Part shown: positions 28,482 through 35,604 of the stretch, piece after piece
Numbering within the stretch: the stretch's first letter is position 1
How the letters are laid out: every line of letters starts with the position of its first letter
Program-made: the position numbers and the translations under genes
Assembly: GCA_003170275.1 (NCBI GenBank)
Contig: PNAM01000039.1
Coordinates: 33,438-86,362, forward strand
Direction: 5' to 3'
Source: Myxococcales bacterium
GTDB taxonomy: Bacteria; Myxococcota_A; Polyangia; Palsa-1104
Length of the DNA: 52,925 nucleotides
The notes under the pieces: generated by a model
Seen by the model: only the letters and a program-made list of their open reading frames with translations
The model's database searches: none
Told to the model about the DNA's origin: nothing

Positions 28482-29819
28482 ATGAGCCTGGGGGTGGTGG
28501 CGGCGGAGGAGCGCAAGCTCGGCGAGCACCTCGCGCGCGCCTCGGAGCATCTGCGCGCCGACAAGCTCGCGGAGGCGGAGGTCGAGATCAACGCGGCGCT
28601 GGCGCTGCGCAAGGACGACCTGCGCGCCAAGAATCTGCGCGGGCTGTTCCTGTTCCGCGGCTCGCGCTACGAAGAGGCGCGCGCGGTGTACGTCGAGCTG
28701 TCGCAGGGCTTTCCCGACGACGCGGCGATCCGGCTCAACCTCGGGCTGGTCGAGCTGCGCATGGGACGCCACCTCGAGGCGTCGGGCAACTTGAAGCGGG
28801 TGGTGGCGGTCGAGCCGGAGAACGCGCGCGCGCAGGGATACCTCGGGCTGGCGCTCATGCGCGCCGGGGATCTCAAGGGCGCGCGCGACGCGTTCTCGAA
28901 GGGCGGTCAGGCGGAGCTCGCCAAGCAGGTCGAAGAGCGCATGGCGCAGTCCGACGACGCGTTCGCGGCGCGCGGCGACCTGCGGCGTGCGGCCAGCGAC
29001 GGCGAGAAGGCGCTCGACGCGGAGCAGCCGTTCGGCGCGGTCGAGCTCGAGGAGCCGGTCGCCGAGTCCAAACGCGGCGGCGCCTGGCAGCTGCGCATCC
29101 CCGGCGAGCGGCCGCCGATGCCGGGTCCGGAGGGGATGATCAGCGATTCGGCCACGCTGCCGCTGTTGCTCGAGCCGCCGCGCGCGGTCTCGGCGTTCGC
29201 CACCGCGCGGCTGTTGCGGCCGGGAGGCCTGGGCGATCCGTTCTCCGTCGCCGAGGGCGGCATGTTGGTGGTGCGCGTGGACGGGCGGCTGCCGACGCGC
29301 ACCTTCGGCGCGATCGCATCGACCGGGCAGCTCACCTTCGAGCCGCTCACGCGGCGGGTGCGCGGGCACGCCATCGACGAGCCGTTCGGCGACGGCGGCG
29401 AGGCGATGTTCGTGGCGGTGGGCGCCGGGCTGATGGTGGTCGCGCCGCGCGGCGGACACTTTACGCTGCTCGCGCTCTCCGACGACATCGTCTACGTGCG
29501 CGAAGGCAACGTGTACGCGTTCGAAGACACGCTGCACTGGGAGAACGGGCGCGTGCCGGGCGGCGGCCCCACCACCGACGGGGGCGCGCGCGTGGTGCAG
29601 TTCCGCGGCAACGGCCGCATGGTGGTGCGCACGCAGCGCGCGGTGTTCACGCTCAAGATCGAGCCGGACGCGCCGCTGTTCGTCGAGTCTTCGACGCTGC
29701 TCGGCTGGATCGGCCGCGTGGTGCCGCGCGTGATGCACGGCGAGAACGGCCAGCCCACGCCCTACGTGGAAGCGAGCGGCGAAGGCGTGCTGATCCTCGA
29801 AGAGCCGCCGCCGCTGTAG
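28482..29819 (+). CDS. TPR repeat plus AIM24 domain protein
   Basis: A 445-residue protein with GAAGGAG 6 bases before the ATG. Residues 1-160 form about four TPR units (A-E-V-E-I-N-A-A-L-A-L, Y-E-E-A-R-A-V-Y, A-R-A-Q-G-Y-L-G-L-A-L). Residues 230-440 are a beta-rich AIM24 domain with many Gly-rich turns (G-G-M-L-V-V-R-V-D-G, G-L-M-V-V-A-P-R-G-G-H-F). AIM24 is a beta-sandwich family of unclear role. The TPR part suggests protein partners. It may be transcribed with the SLT gene and pgsA (3-base gap). Confidence 0.82.
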   Translation: MSLGVVAAEERKLGEHLARASEHLRADKLAEAEVEINAALALRKDDLRAKNLRGLFLFRGSRYEEARAVYVELSQGFPDDAAIRLNLGLVELRMGRHLEASGNLKRVVAVEPENARAQGYLGLALMRAGDLKGARDAFSKGGQAELAKQVEERMAQSDDAFAARGDLRRAASDGEKALDAEQPFGAVELEEPVAESKRGGAWQLRIPGERPPMPGPEGMISDSATLPLLLEPPRAVSAFATARLLRPGGLGDPFSVAEGGMLVVRVDGRLPTRTFGAIASTGQLTFEPLTRRVRGHAIDEPFGDGGEAMFVAVGAGLMVVAPRGGHFTLLALSDDIVYVREGNVYAFEDTLHWENGRVPGGGPTTDGGARVVQFRGNGRMVVRTQRAVFTLKIEPDAPLFVESSTLLGWIGRVVPRVMHGENGQPTPYVEASGEGVLILEEPPPL

Positions 29820-29822
29820 TCG

Positions 29823-30566
29823 ATGGCCCTCGAGCGGCTCAAGCGGAAGCGCAAGAAGCAGCGGCAACCGACCGATCTGCGCAAGGAGTCGACGTACCTC
29901 CCCAATCTGTTGACGATGGGGCGGATCGCGTCGGTGCCGCTGATCCTCGCGTTCGTCGACAACCATTCGCCGGTGAGCTCGTTCGTGGCGTGCATGATCT
30001 ACATCGCCTCGTCGGTGACCGATTATCTGGACGGGTACCTGGCGCGCAAGCGCAAGCAGGTGAGCATCCTCGGCAAGTTCCTCGATCCGCTCGCCGACAA
30101 GCTGCTGGTGACGTCGGTGCTGGTGTACCTGACCGCGATGGACCGCTGCCCTGCGTGGGTGGTGGTGGCGCTGCTCGCCCGCGAGCTGTCGATCACCGGG
30201 CTGCGCGCGATCGCGGTCGCCGAGGGGTTGGTGATCTCGGCCTCGGACAAGGGGAAGCAGAAGACCGCGCTGCAGATGATCGCGACCATCTGCCTGCTGA
30301 TCCATTTCCGCTATCCGCTGTGGGGGCTCGAGCACGCGACGATCAACGACGAGCCGCTGTTGATCAACTTCCACGCGGTTGGAATGGTCACGCTGTATCT
30401 GGCGCTGGTGATGGCGGTCCTGTCGGGGATCGACTACTTCCTGTCGTTCGCGCGCGCGGTGTCGGCGGCCGGGCGCGAGCGCAAGGCCAAGGCCGCGCTC
30501 CCGGCGACGACGCCGCCGGCCGCGCCCCCTGCGCCGGCCGCGCCCCCCGCGACCCCCGCGAAATGA
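29823..30566 (+). CDS. pgsA: CDP-diacylglycerol-glycerol-3-phosphate 3-phosphatidyltransferase
   Basis: A 247-residue membrane enzyme making phosphatidylglycerol phosphate. The N-terminus is very basic (R-L-K-R-K-R-K-K-Q-R). The CDP-alcohol phosphotransferase motif D-Y-L-D-G-Y-L-A-R ... G-K-F-L-D-P-L-A-D-K is complete, with the usual run of membrane helices. N-L-L-T-M-G-R-I at the start is typical of PgsA. The last 25 residues are a Pro/Ala tail not usual for the family. The stop overlaps the pabB start by 4 bases (ATGA). Confidence 0.92.
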   Translation: MALERLKRKRKKQRQPTDLRKESTYLPNLLTMGRIASVPLILAFVDNHSPVSSFVACMIYIASSVTDYLDGYLARKRKQVSILGKFLDPLADKLLVTSVLVYLTAMDRCPAWVVVALLARELSITGLRAIAVAEGLVISASDKGKQKTALQMIATICLLIHFRYPLWGLEHATINDEPLLINFHAVGMVTLYLALVMAVLSGIDYFLSFARAVSAAGRERKAKAALPATTPPAAPPAPAAPPATPAK

Positions 30567-31885
30567 TCCGCGTGGTCGGGCCGGCGCTCGATCCGGCCGA
30601 GGCGCTGCGTCGCTGCTCGCGCGGCGAGCGGCCGTTTCTCCTCGACGGCGGGGGCAACGCCGACGGGCTGGGGCGCTGGAGTTTCGCCGGCTGCGATCCG
30701 GACGACGGCGTGGTGTGGCGGCGCGGCGACGCGGGCGATCCGCTCGAGCTGCTCGAGGCGGCGCAGCGGCGGTGGACCTCGGGGCCGGTGGACGACAAGC
30801 CGTGGCCGTTCGCGGTCGGGTATCTGTCGTACGATCTGGGCGAGCAGATCGTGGCCGCGCCGGCGGGGCGGCGGTTCTCGTCGGTGGACGATCTCGGGTT
30901 GCCGCTGTGCGACTTCGCGCGCTATCCGGCGGTGTGGCGCTACGACGCCGAGTCGAAGCACGCCGAGGTGCTGGCGCTCGACGGTGGCGCGGCGGAGCGC
31001 TTGATCGCGCGGCTCGCGCGCACGCCGCCGCCGTTGGCGGTGCCGAACGTGGGGACGCCGCACTGGGGCATCGCACCGGAGACCTATCGCGCGCGCGTCG
31101 AGCGGGTGCTCGAGTACTTGCGGGCGGGCGACTGTTACCAGGTGAACCTCGCGCACCGGTTGCATGCGCCGCTCGACGAGCTCGGCGTGCTGCCGGTGTA
31201 CTTGCGGCTGCGCGCAGGCGCGCCGGCGCCGCTCGGCGGGTACCTGGCGACCGGCAGCGGGTGCTTGCTGTCGAATACGCCGGAGCTGTTCCTGCGCGTG
31301 GAGCGCGAGGGGATTGGCTGGCGGCTCGAGACGCGGCCGATCAAGGGGACGAGGCGACGCGCGGCCGGATCCAGCGACGAGGACGCGCGGCTGGCGGCGG
31401 AGCTGTCGGCATCGGAGAAGGACGCGGCGGAGCATTTGATGATCGTCGATCTCGAGCGCAACGATCTCGGGCGGGTGGCGGAGACCGGCAGCGTGCGCGT
31501 GGCGGGGTTTCAGCGGCGGGTGACGTTGCCGACGGTGCATCATCTGGTCTCGACGGTGTCGGCGCGCGCGCGAGCGGGACTGGGGTTGGCCGAGCTCTTG
31601 CGGGCGACGTTTCCGGGCGGATCGATCACCGGCGCGCCCAAGCTGCGGGCGATGGAGATCATCGACGAGCTCGAAGGCGTGCGGCGCGGGCCGTACTGCG
31701 GCGCGCTCGGCTGGTTGGGGCCGGGGCTGCGGCTCGACCTCGCGCTGGCGATCCGAACGGCGGTGTGGCGCGGCGGCGAGCTGGTGATGTCGTTCGGCGG
31801 CGGTATCGTCGCCGACTCGACCGCCGACGACGAGCTGGCCGAGACCCACGTCAAGGCCGAGGCCTTCCGCCGCGCGCTGAGATAA
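30563..31885 (+). CDS. pabB: aminodeoxychorismate synthase component I
   Basis: A 440-residue chorismate-utilising enzyme that makes the folate precursor aminodeoxychorismate. Motifs of the C-terminal catalytic domain are C-Y-Q-V-N-L-A-H-R, I-K-G-T-R-R-R, H-L-M-I-V-D-L-E-R-N-D-L-G-R, F-P-G-G-S-I-T-G-A-P-K and Y-C-G-A-L-G-W. The PabB-type P-I-K-G-T is present; P-F-A-V-G-Y-L-S-Y-D-L-G in the N-terminal half also fits. No pabA or pabC is adjacent. It overlaps pgsA by 4 bases. Confidence 0.93.
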   Translation: MIRVVGPALDPAEALRRCSRGERPFLLDGGGNADGLGRWSFAGCDPDDGVVWRRGDAGDPLELLEAAQRRWTSGPVDDKPWPFAVGYLSYDLGEQIVAAPAGRRFSSVDDLGLPLCDFARYPAVWRYDAESKHAEVLALDGGAAERLIARLARTPPPLAVPNVGTPHWGIAPETYRARVERVLEYLRAGDCYQVNLAHRLHAPLDELGVLPVYLRLRAGAPAPLGGYLATGSGCLLSNTPELFLRVEREGIGWRLETRPIKGTRRRAAGSSDEDARLAAELSASEKDAAEHLMIVDLERNDLGRVAETGSVRVAGFQRRVTLPTVHHLVSTVSARARAGLGLAELLRATFPGGSITGAPKLRAMEIIDELEGVRRGPYCGALGWLGPGLRLDLALAIRTAVWRGGELVMSFGGGIVADSTADDELAETHVKAEAFRRALR

Positions 31886-31985
31886 CAAGCGGACTTAACT
31901 TTTTAACTTGTTTGGCGGCGCTCGGACGAAATGCTAGTTCCGACCACCTGAGATGGTGGAGAAGGACCCCGGTGGGGTAAGTGCG

Positions 31986-32723
31986 TTAGTGGAGGGGGAG
32001 GGCGGTGATGGTCAGGGCGTTGGAGCGGATGGGGAGCTCGTAGTTGTCGGCCTGGAAGGGGGCGGGGGGGGTGAGGGTGATGGTGAGTGCGCCGGCGGGG
32101 AGATCGAACAGGGCGATCAGGCCGTGGGTGCGGGTGCCGCCGCCGAGGGTGAGCTCGCCGGTGGCGGGGCCGTCGTAGTAGGGGCCGGCGGCGAGCGTGA
32201 GCTGCGCGGTGGTGACGCCGGCGACGGGCAGGCCGGTGGCGTCGACGGTGTAGACCAGGAAGGCGCCGCGCGTGGGGTCGATCGGGATGCCGTTCACGTT
32301 CGACATCTCGGTCTGCGCGGACGTGGGGAGGACCGGGATGGCGATCAGATCGAGGATGCCGTTGGCGAGGTGCAGGGTGGTGATGGTGGTGACGAAGTTG
32401 TTCGCCGGGTCGACCGCCGCGAAGGTGGCGACCGTGAGCGGGCGTGAGGTGTTGATGGTGAACACGCCGTTGGCGTCGGTCATCGCGACGTCGCGCGTCT
32501 CCTCGATGGTGACGCGAAAGGTCTTGCCGGCGGCGGCGAGGCAGCTGCGGTAGTCGCGCGCGTCGCTGAGCGCGCAGATCTGGCCGCTGATGTGCGGCAC
32601 GATGGTGGCGCCGCCGTCGACGATGGTGCCGCCGAGGTCGGGTGCCGGTTGCGAGAACTCCGGGAACAGGGTGTCGCAGCCGGCCAACAGCAGCACCACC
32701 AAAGCCAAATAGATGCGATGCAT
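31986..32723 (-). CDS. putative lipoprotein, carboxypeptidase-regulatory-like fold (245 residues)
   Basis: The N-terminus MHRIYLALVVLLLAGC is a lipoprotein signal with lipobox L-L-A-G-C. The mature protein is rich in Thr, Val and Asp and looks all-beta. A segment near residue 70 (R-D-V-A-M-T-D-A-N-G-V-F-T-I) has the D-x-x-G-x-F pattern of carboxypeptidase-regulatory-like or Ig-like surface domains. I do not recognise a specific family. It lies 24 bases downstream of lgt copy 1 and may be co-transcribed. Confidence 0.72.
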   Translation of the reverse strand: MHRIYLALVVLLLAGCDTLFPEFSQPAPDLGGTIVDGGATIVPHISGQICALSDARDYRSCLAAAGKTFRVTIEETRDVAMTDANGVFTINTSRPLTVATFAAVDPANNFVTTITTLHLANGILDLIAIPVLPTSAQTEMSNVNGIPIDPTRGAFLVYTVDATGLPVAGVTTAQLTLAAGPYYDGPATGELTLGGGTRTHGLIALFDLPAGALTITLTPPAPFQADNYELPIRSNALTITALPLH

Positions 32724-32747
32724 GGGCTCGAAGCTACCACCGCCTGC

Positions 32748-33623
32748 TCAAACGCGCGAGAAAGCCGACCGCCGGCGCTTCCACCAGCGGTCGAGCCCGA
32801 AGGCGAGCGGCAGGGTGCACAGCGCGATGAACTGCGAGGTGGAGAGGCCGGCGAACACGAACCGGCGCACGTCGTCGCCGCGGAACAGCTCGACCACGAA
32901 GCGCAGGACCGCGTAGCCGGCGAGCCAGCCGACCAGCACCTGCCCGTCGTAGCGCTTGCGCGGCGCGTACCAGCTCAGGACGAAGTAGAGCACCAGCTCG
33001 CCGAACGCTTCGTAGAGCTGAACCGGATGGAGCGGCGGCGTGAACGAGGCGGCGGCCGACAGCTTGCCTTCGGTGACGAGCTGCTGGAAGACCAGGCTCT
33101 CCGAGGGAAAGCGCACGCCCCACGGCTGCGTCGTCGTCGTGCCCCAGCAGCAGCCCGCGGCGTAGCAGCCGAGCCGGCCGAAGAAGTGCCCGATCGCCAC
33201 CGACGGCGCGAGGATGTCTGCGGTGCGCGCGAACGACATCTTGCGGCGCCGCGCATACCACCAGGCGAAGCCGCACGCGGAGAGGAAACCGCCGTAAAAG
33301 ACCAGCCCGCCCTCCCACACGTGCAGCGGCCGCGAGCAGGCCCACACCGCCTGGCTCATCGACTGGCCGCGCAAGCCCTCGGCGCAGGTCTCGAGATAGC
33401 TCGGCACGTTGGTCAGCACGAACAGCAAGCGCGCGCCGGCCAGCGACGAGACCAGCAGCCAGAAGCACAGCTCCTGCACCTGCCCCGGATCTTCGCCGAC
33501 GCGCCGCGCCTGGCGCGCGCCGAGGAAGATCGCGATCAAGAAGCCGGCGGCGATCGCCAGGCCGTAGCTGTGCAGCGCGAAGTTCTGGCCGAACGCGTGG
33601 AGGCTGTAGAGGACCGGGCGCAT
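32748..33623 (-). CDS. lgt: prolipoprotein diacylglyceryl transferase, copy 1
   Basis: A 291-residue membrane enzyme that attaches diacylglycerol to the lipobox Cys of preprolipoproteins. It has seven or so hydrophobic segments. Family motifs are G-L-V-F-Y-G-G-F, G-R-L-G-C-Y-A-A-G-C-C-W-G (the Lgt signature in its Cys-containing variant) and L-H-P-V-Q-L-Y-E-A. The start ATG 33623 is 1 base after the stop of copy 2, so the two are co-translated. Both copies keep the Arg and His residues expected for activity. Confidence 0.92.
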   Translation of the reverse strand: MRPVLYSLHAFGQNFALHSYGLAIAAGFLIAIFLGARQARRVGEDPGQVQELCFWLLVSSLAGARLLFVLTNVPSYLETCAEGLRGQSMSQAVWACSRPLHVWEGGLVFYGGFLSACGFAWWYARRRKMSFARTADILAPSVAIGHFFGRLGCYAAGCCWGTTTTQPWGVRFPSESLVFQQLVTEGKLSAAASFTPPLHPVQLYEAFGELVLYFVLSWYAPRKRYDGQVLVGWLAGYAVLRFVVELFRGDDVRRFVFAGLSTSQFIALCTLPLAFGLDRWWKRRRSAFSRV

Positions 33624-33624
33624 G

Positions 33625-34590
33625 CTACGCCGGTGCGGGCCCGGCGGCACGACGCGCGCGCGCGAGGTACATCAGCAGCGCCGCGCCGGCGAGGAACAGG
33701 GGGATCGAGATCAGCTGCGAGGTGGACAGTAGACCGCCGAAGAACACGCCGCGGTCATCATCCCGCCAGATCTCGCACACGCTGCGCACGATGGCGTAGA
33801 GGATGAGCAGCCAGGCGAACACCTGGCCGAACGCGCGCCGTCGCGGACGCACGACGTAGTAGAGGATCGCGAACACCAGGAAGCAGCCGACCGACTCGTA
33901 GAGCTGCGTCGGGTGCACGGGCAGGGCGTGGACGTTGCCGGTGATCAGGTGCGCGTCCTGTTGCGCGCGCCAGGTCGCGCCGCCGAGCGGGAAGATCACG
34001 CCGATCGCCGAGTCGGTGGGCTTGCCGTAGCAGCAGCCGTTCAGGAAACAGCCGAGCCGGCCGAAGAACAGGCCGAGCATGATCCCGGGCGCGGCCAGAT
34101 CGGCGGTGCGCCACCAGCCGAGCTTGTGGCGGCGCACGTACCACCACGCGAACGGCACCGCAGTGAGGAATCCGCCGTAGTACGCGAGGCCGCCGCGCCA
34201 CACCTTGATCGCGGCGATGCAATCGGTGGGCGGATAGCACTTGTGCGTGACGGTGTCGCACAGATAGTCGTAGCCGCACTGCGCGGCGTTCGAGCACCAG
34301 CTCACCTTGGCGTCGATCGCCGGCACCAGCTTGGAGTCGGTGCACATGTGAACATAGTCCATGAAGTGACCGTCGGCGATCAGGTGCAAGAGGCGCGCGC
34401 CGATGATGCCCCACACCACCATCCACAAGTTGGTGTCGAGGATGCGCTCGTGGTCCATCCCCATGCGCTTGGACTCGCGCACGGTGAGCACCATCGCCAG
34501 GCCGAAGCCGACCGTGAGCAACGTGAAGTACGCGGGGAAGACGACCTCGCCGAACAGCGGCGCGTGGAAGGCGAAGAGGACCGGCCTCAC
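33625..34590 (-). CDS. lgt: prolipoprotein diacylglyceryl transferase, copy 2, with Cys-rich loop insert
   Basis: A 321-residue Lgt homologue from GTG 34590. Signature motifs are G-L-A-Y-Y-G-G-F, G-R-L-G-C-F-L-N-G-C-C-Y-G and V-H-P-T-Q-L-Y-E-S. Between the second hydrophobic segment and the G-L-A-Y-Y-G-G-F motif lies an extra stretch (residues about 82-125) with six Cys. Part of it, CSNAAQCGYDYLCDTVTHKC, is the same four-Cys module seen in the surface lipoproteins of this window. The gene overlaps the lspA stop by 4 bases (GTGA) and precedes copy 1. Confidence 0.92.
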   Translation of the reverse strand: MRPVLFAFHAPLFGEVVFPAYFTLLTVGFGLAMVLTVRESKRMGMDHERILDTNLWMVVWGIIGARLLHLIADGHFMDYVHMCTDSKLVPAIDAKVSWCSNAAQCGYDYLCDTVTHKCYPPTDCIAAIKVWRGGLAYYGGFLTAVPFAWWYVRRHKLGWWRTADLAAPGIMLGLFFGRLGCFLNGCCYGKPTDSAIGVIFPLGGATWRAQQDAHLITGNVHALPVHPTQLYESVGCFLVFAILYYVVRPRRRAFGQVFAWLLILYAIVRSVCEIWRDDDRGVFFGGLLSTSQLISIPLFLAGAALLMYLARARRAAGPAPA

Positions 34591-35099
34591 GCTCGGTGCT
34601 TCTTCGCCGTCGCCGGCGCCTGGTCCTGTGGGTCGGGGCGAAGATCGATCAGCAGGCCGACGATGCCGACCACCAGCGCAGCATCGGCGATGTTGAAGGT
34701 GGGCCACTCGTGCGCGCCCAGCTTCCAGACCACGAAGTCAGTGACCCGTCCGAACGCCACGCGATCGATGATGTTGCCGAGCGCGCCGCCGGCCAAAAGA
34801 CCGAGCTCGGCGCCGAGCCGTCGTTGGCCGGGCGCGGCTCTCTTGAGGTAGCTGGCGACCACCACCAGCGCGCCGAGACCGACGACGAAGAACACGTACT
34901 TCGCGCCCGGCACGCCGCGCAGCAGGCCGAACGCCGAGCCGGTGTTCTCCGAGTAGCGCAGCTCGAAGTAGCCGCGCACCACGGTGGTGACGGCCGGGTA
35001 CTTCGCCTTGAGCGTGTCGCGCGCCCAGATCTTCGAGCCCTGATCGAGCACCAGCGAGAGCAGCAGCGCGATGATGAATCCCTTGTACTTGCCCGCCAT
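34587..35099 (-). CDS. lspA: lipoprotein signal peptidase, copy 1
   Basis: A 170-residue membrane aspartyl protease that removes the signal peptide from lipid-modified prolipoproteins. Four hydrophobic segments are visible. The catalytic Asp residues lie in G-N-I-I-D-R and F-N-I-A-D-A-A-L. V-L-D-Q-G-S-K near the start and S-E-N-T-G-S-A-F are typical. It is clearly similar to copy 2 immediately upstream (2-base gap). The C-terminal tail is basic. Confidence 0.95.
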   Translation of the reverse strand: MAGKYKGFIIALLLSLVLDQGSKIWARDTLKAKYPAVTTVVRGYFELRYSENTGSAFGLLRGVPGAKYVFFVVGLGALVVVASYLKRAAPGQRRLGAELGLLAGGALGNIIDRVAFGRVTDFVVWKLGAHEWPTFNIADAALVVGIVGLLIDLRPDPQDQAPATAKKHRA

Positions 35100-35101
35100 C
35101 G

Positions 35102-35602
35102 CTACGCCTTGGCCTTCCCCTTGGTTGGCTTCTCGGCGGGCTTCATGTCGATCAACAGGCCGGCGATGCCGATCAGCAGCGCGGCATCAGCGACGTTGAA
35201 GTTGGGCCAGCGGTGCGCGCCCATCTTCCACAAGATGAAGTCGGTCACGTAGCCGTAGGCCGCGCGATCGATCAGGTTGCCGATCGCGCCGCCCGCCAGC
35301 AGCCCGAGCTCGGCGGCGATGCGGCGCTGGCCCGGCGTGGCCTTGCGCAGGTAGTACGCGACCACGCCGAGCGCCACGATGCCGAACGCGAACAAGAGAT
35401 AGCGCGCCTCGGGGCGGCCGCGCAGCAGGCTGAACGCCGAGCCGGTGTTCTCGGCGTATTCGAGATCGAAGTAGCCGTTGATGACCGTGATCACCTCGGG
35501 CGCGCGCGGCTTGAGCGACTGGCGCGCCCAGATCTTGGTCCCCTGATCGAGCCCGAGCGAGAGCACCAGCGCGATCAGGAAATATTTGTACTTGGGCGAC
35601 AT
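35102..35602 (-). CDS. lspA: lipoprotein signal peptidase, copy 2
   Basis: A 166-residue homologue of copy 1, with L-D-Q-G-T-K-I-W-A-R, A-E-N-T-G-S-A-F, G-N-L-I-D-R and F-N-V-A-D-A-A-L, so both catalytic Asp residues are kept. It starts 2 bases after the ileS stop and ends 2 bases before copy 1. The ileS-lspA order is a common bacterial arrangement; the second lspA and the two lgt genes are the local addition. Confidence 0.95.
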   Translation of the reverse strand: MSPKYKYFLIALVLSLGLDQGTKIWARQSLKPRAPEVITVINGYFDLEYAENTGSAFSLLRGRPEARYLLFAFGIVALGVVAYYLRKATPGQRRIAAELGLLAGGAIGNLIDRAAYGYVTDFILWKMGAHRWPNFNVADAALLIGIAGLLIDMKPAEKPTKGKAKA

Positions 35603-35604
35603 GG

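Noticed and set aside
28437..31076. An 879-codon leftward open frame opposite the AIM24, pgsA and pabB genes.
   Set aside because: Composition is Arg/His/Ala-rich without any motif, and the opposite strand encodes clear enzymes.
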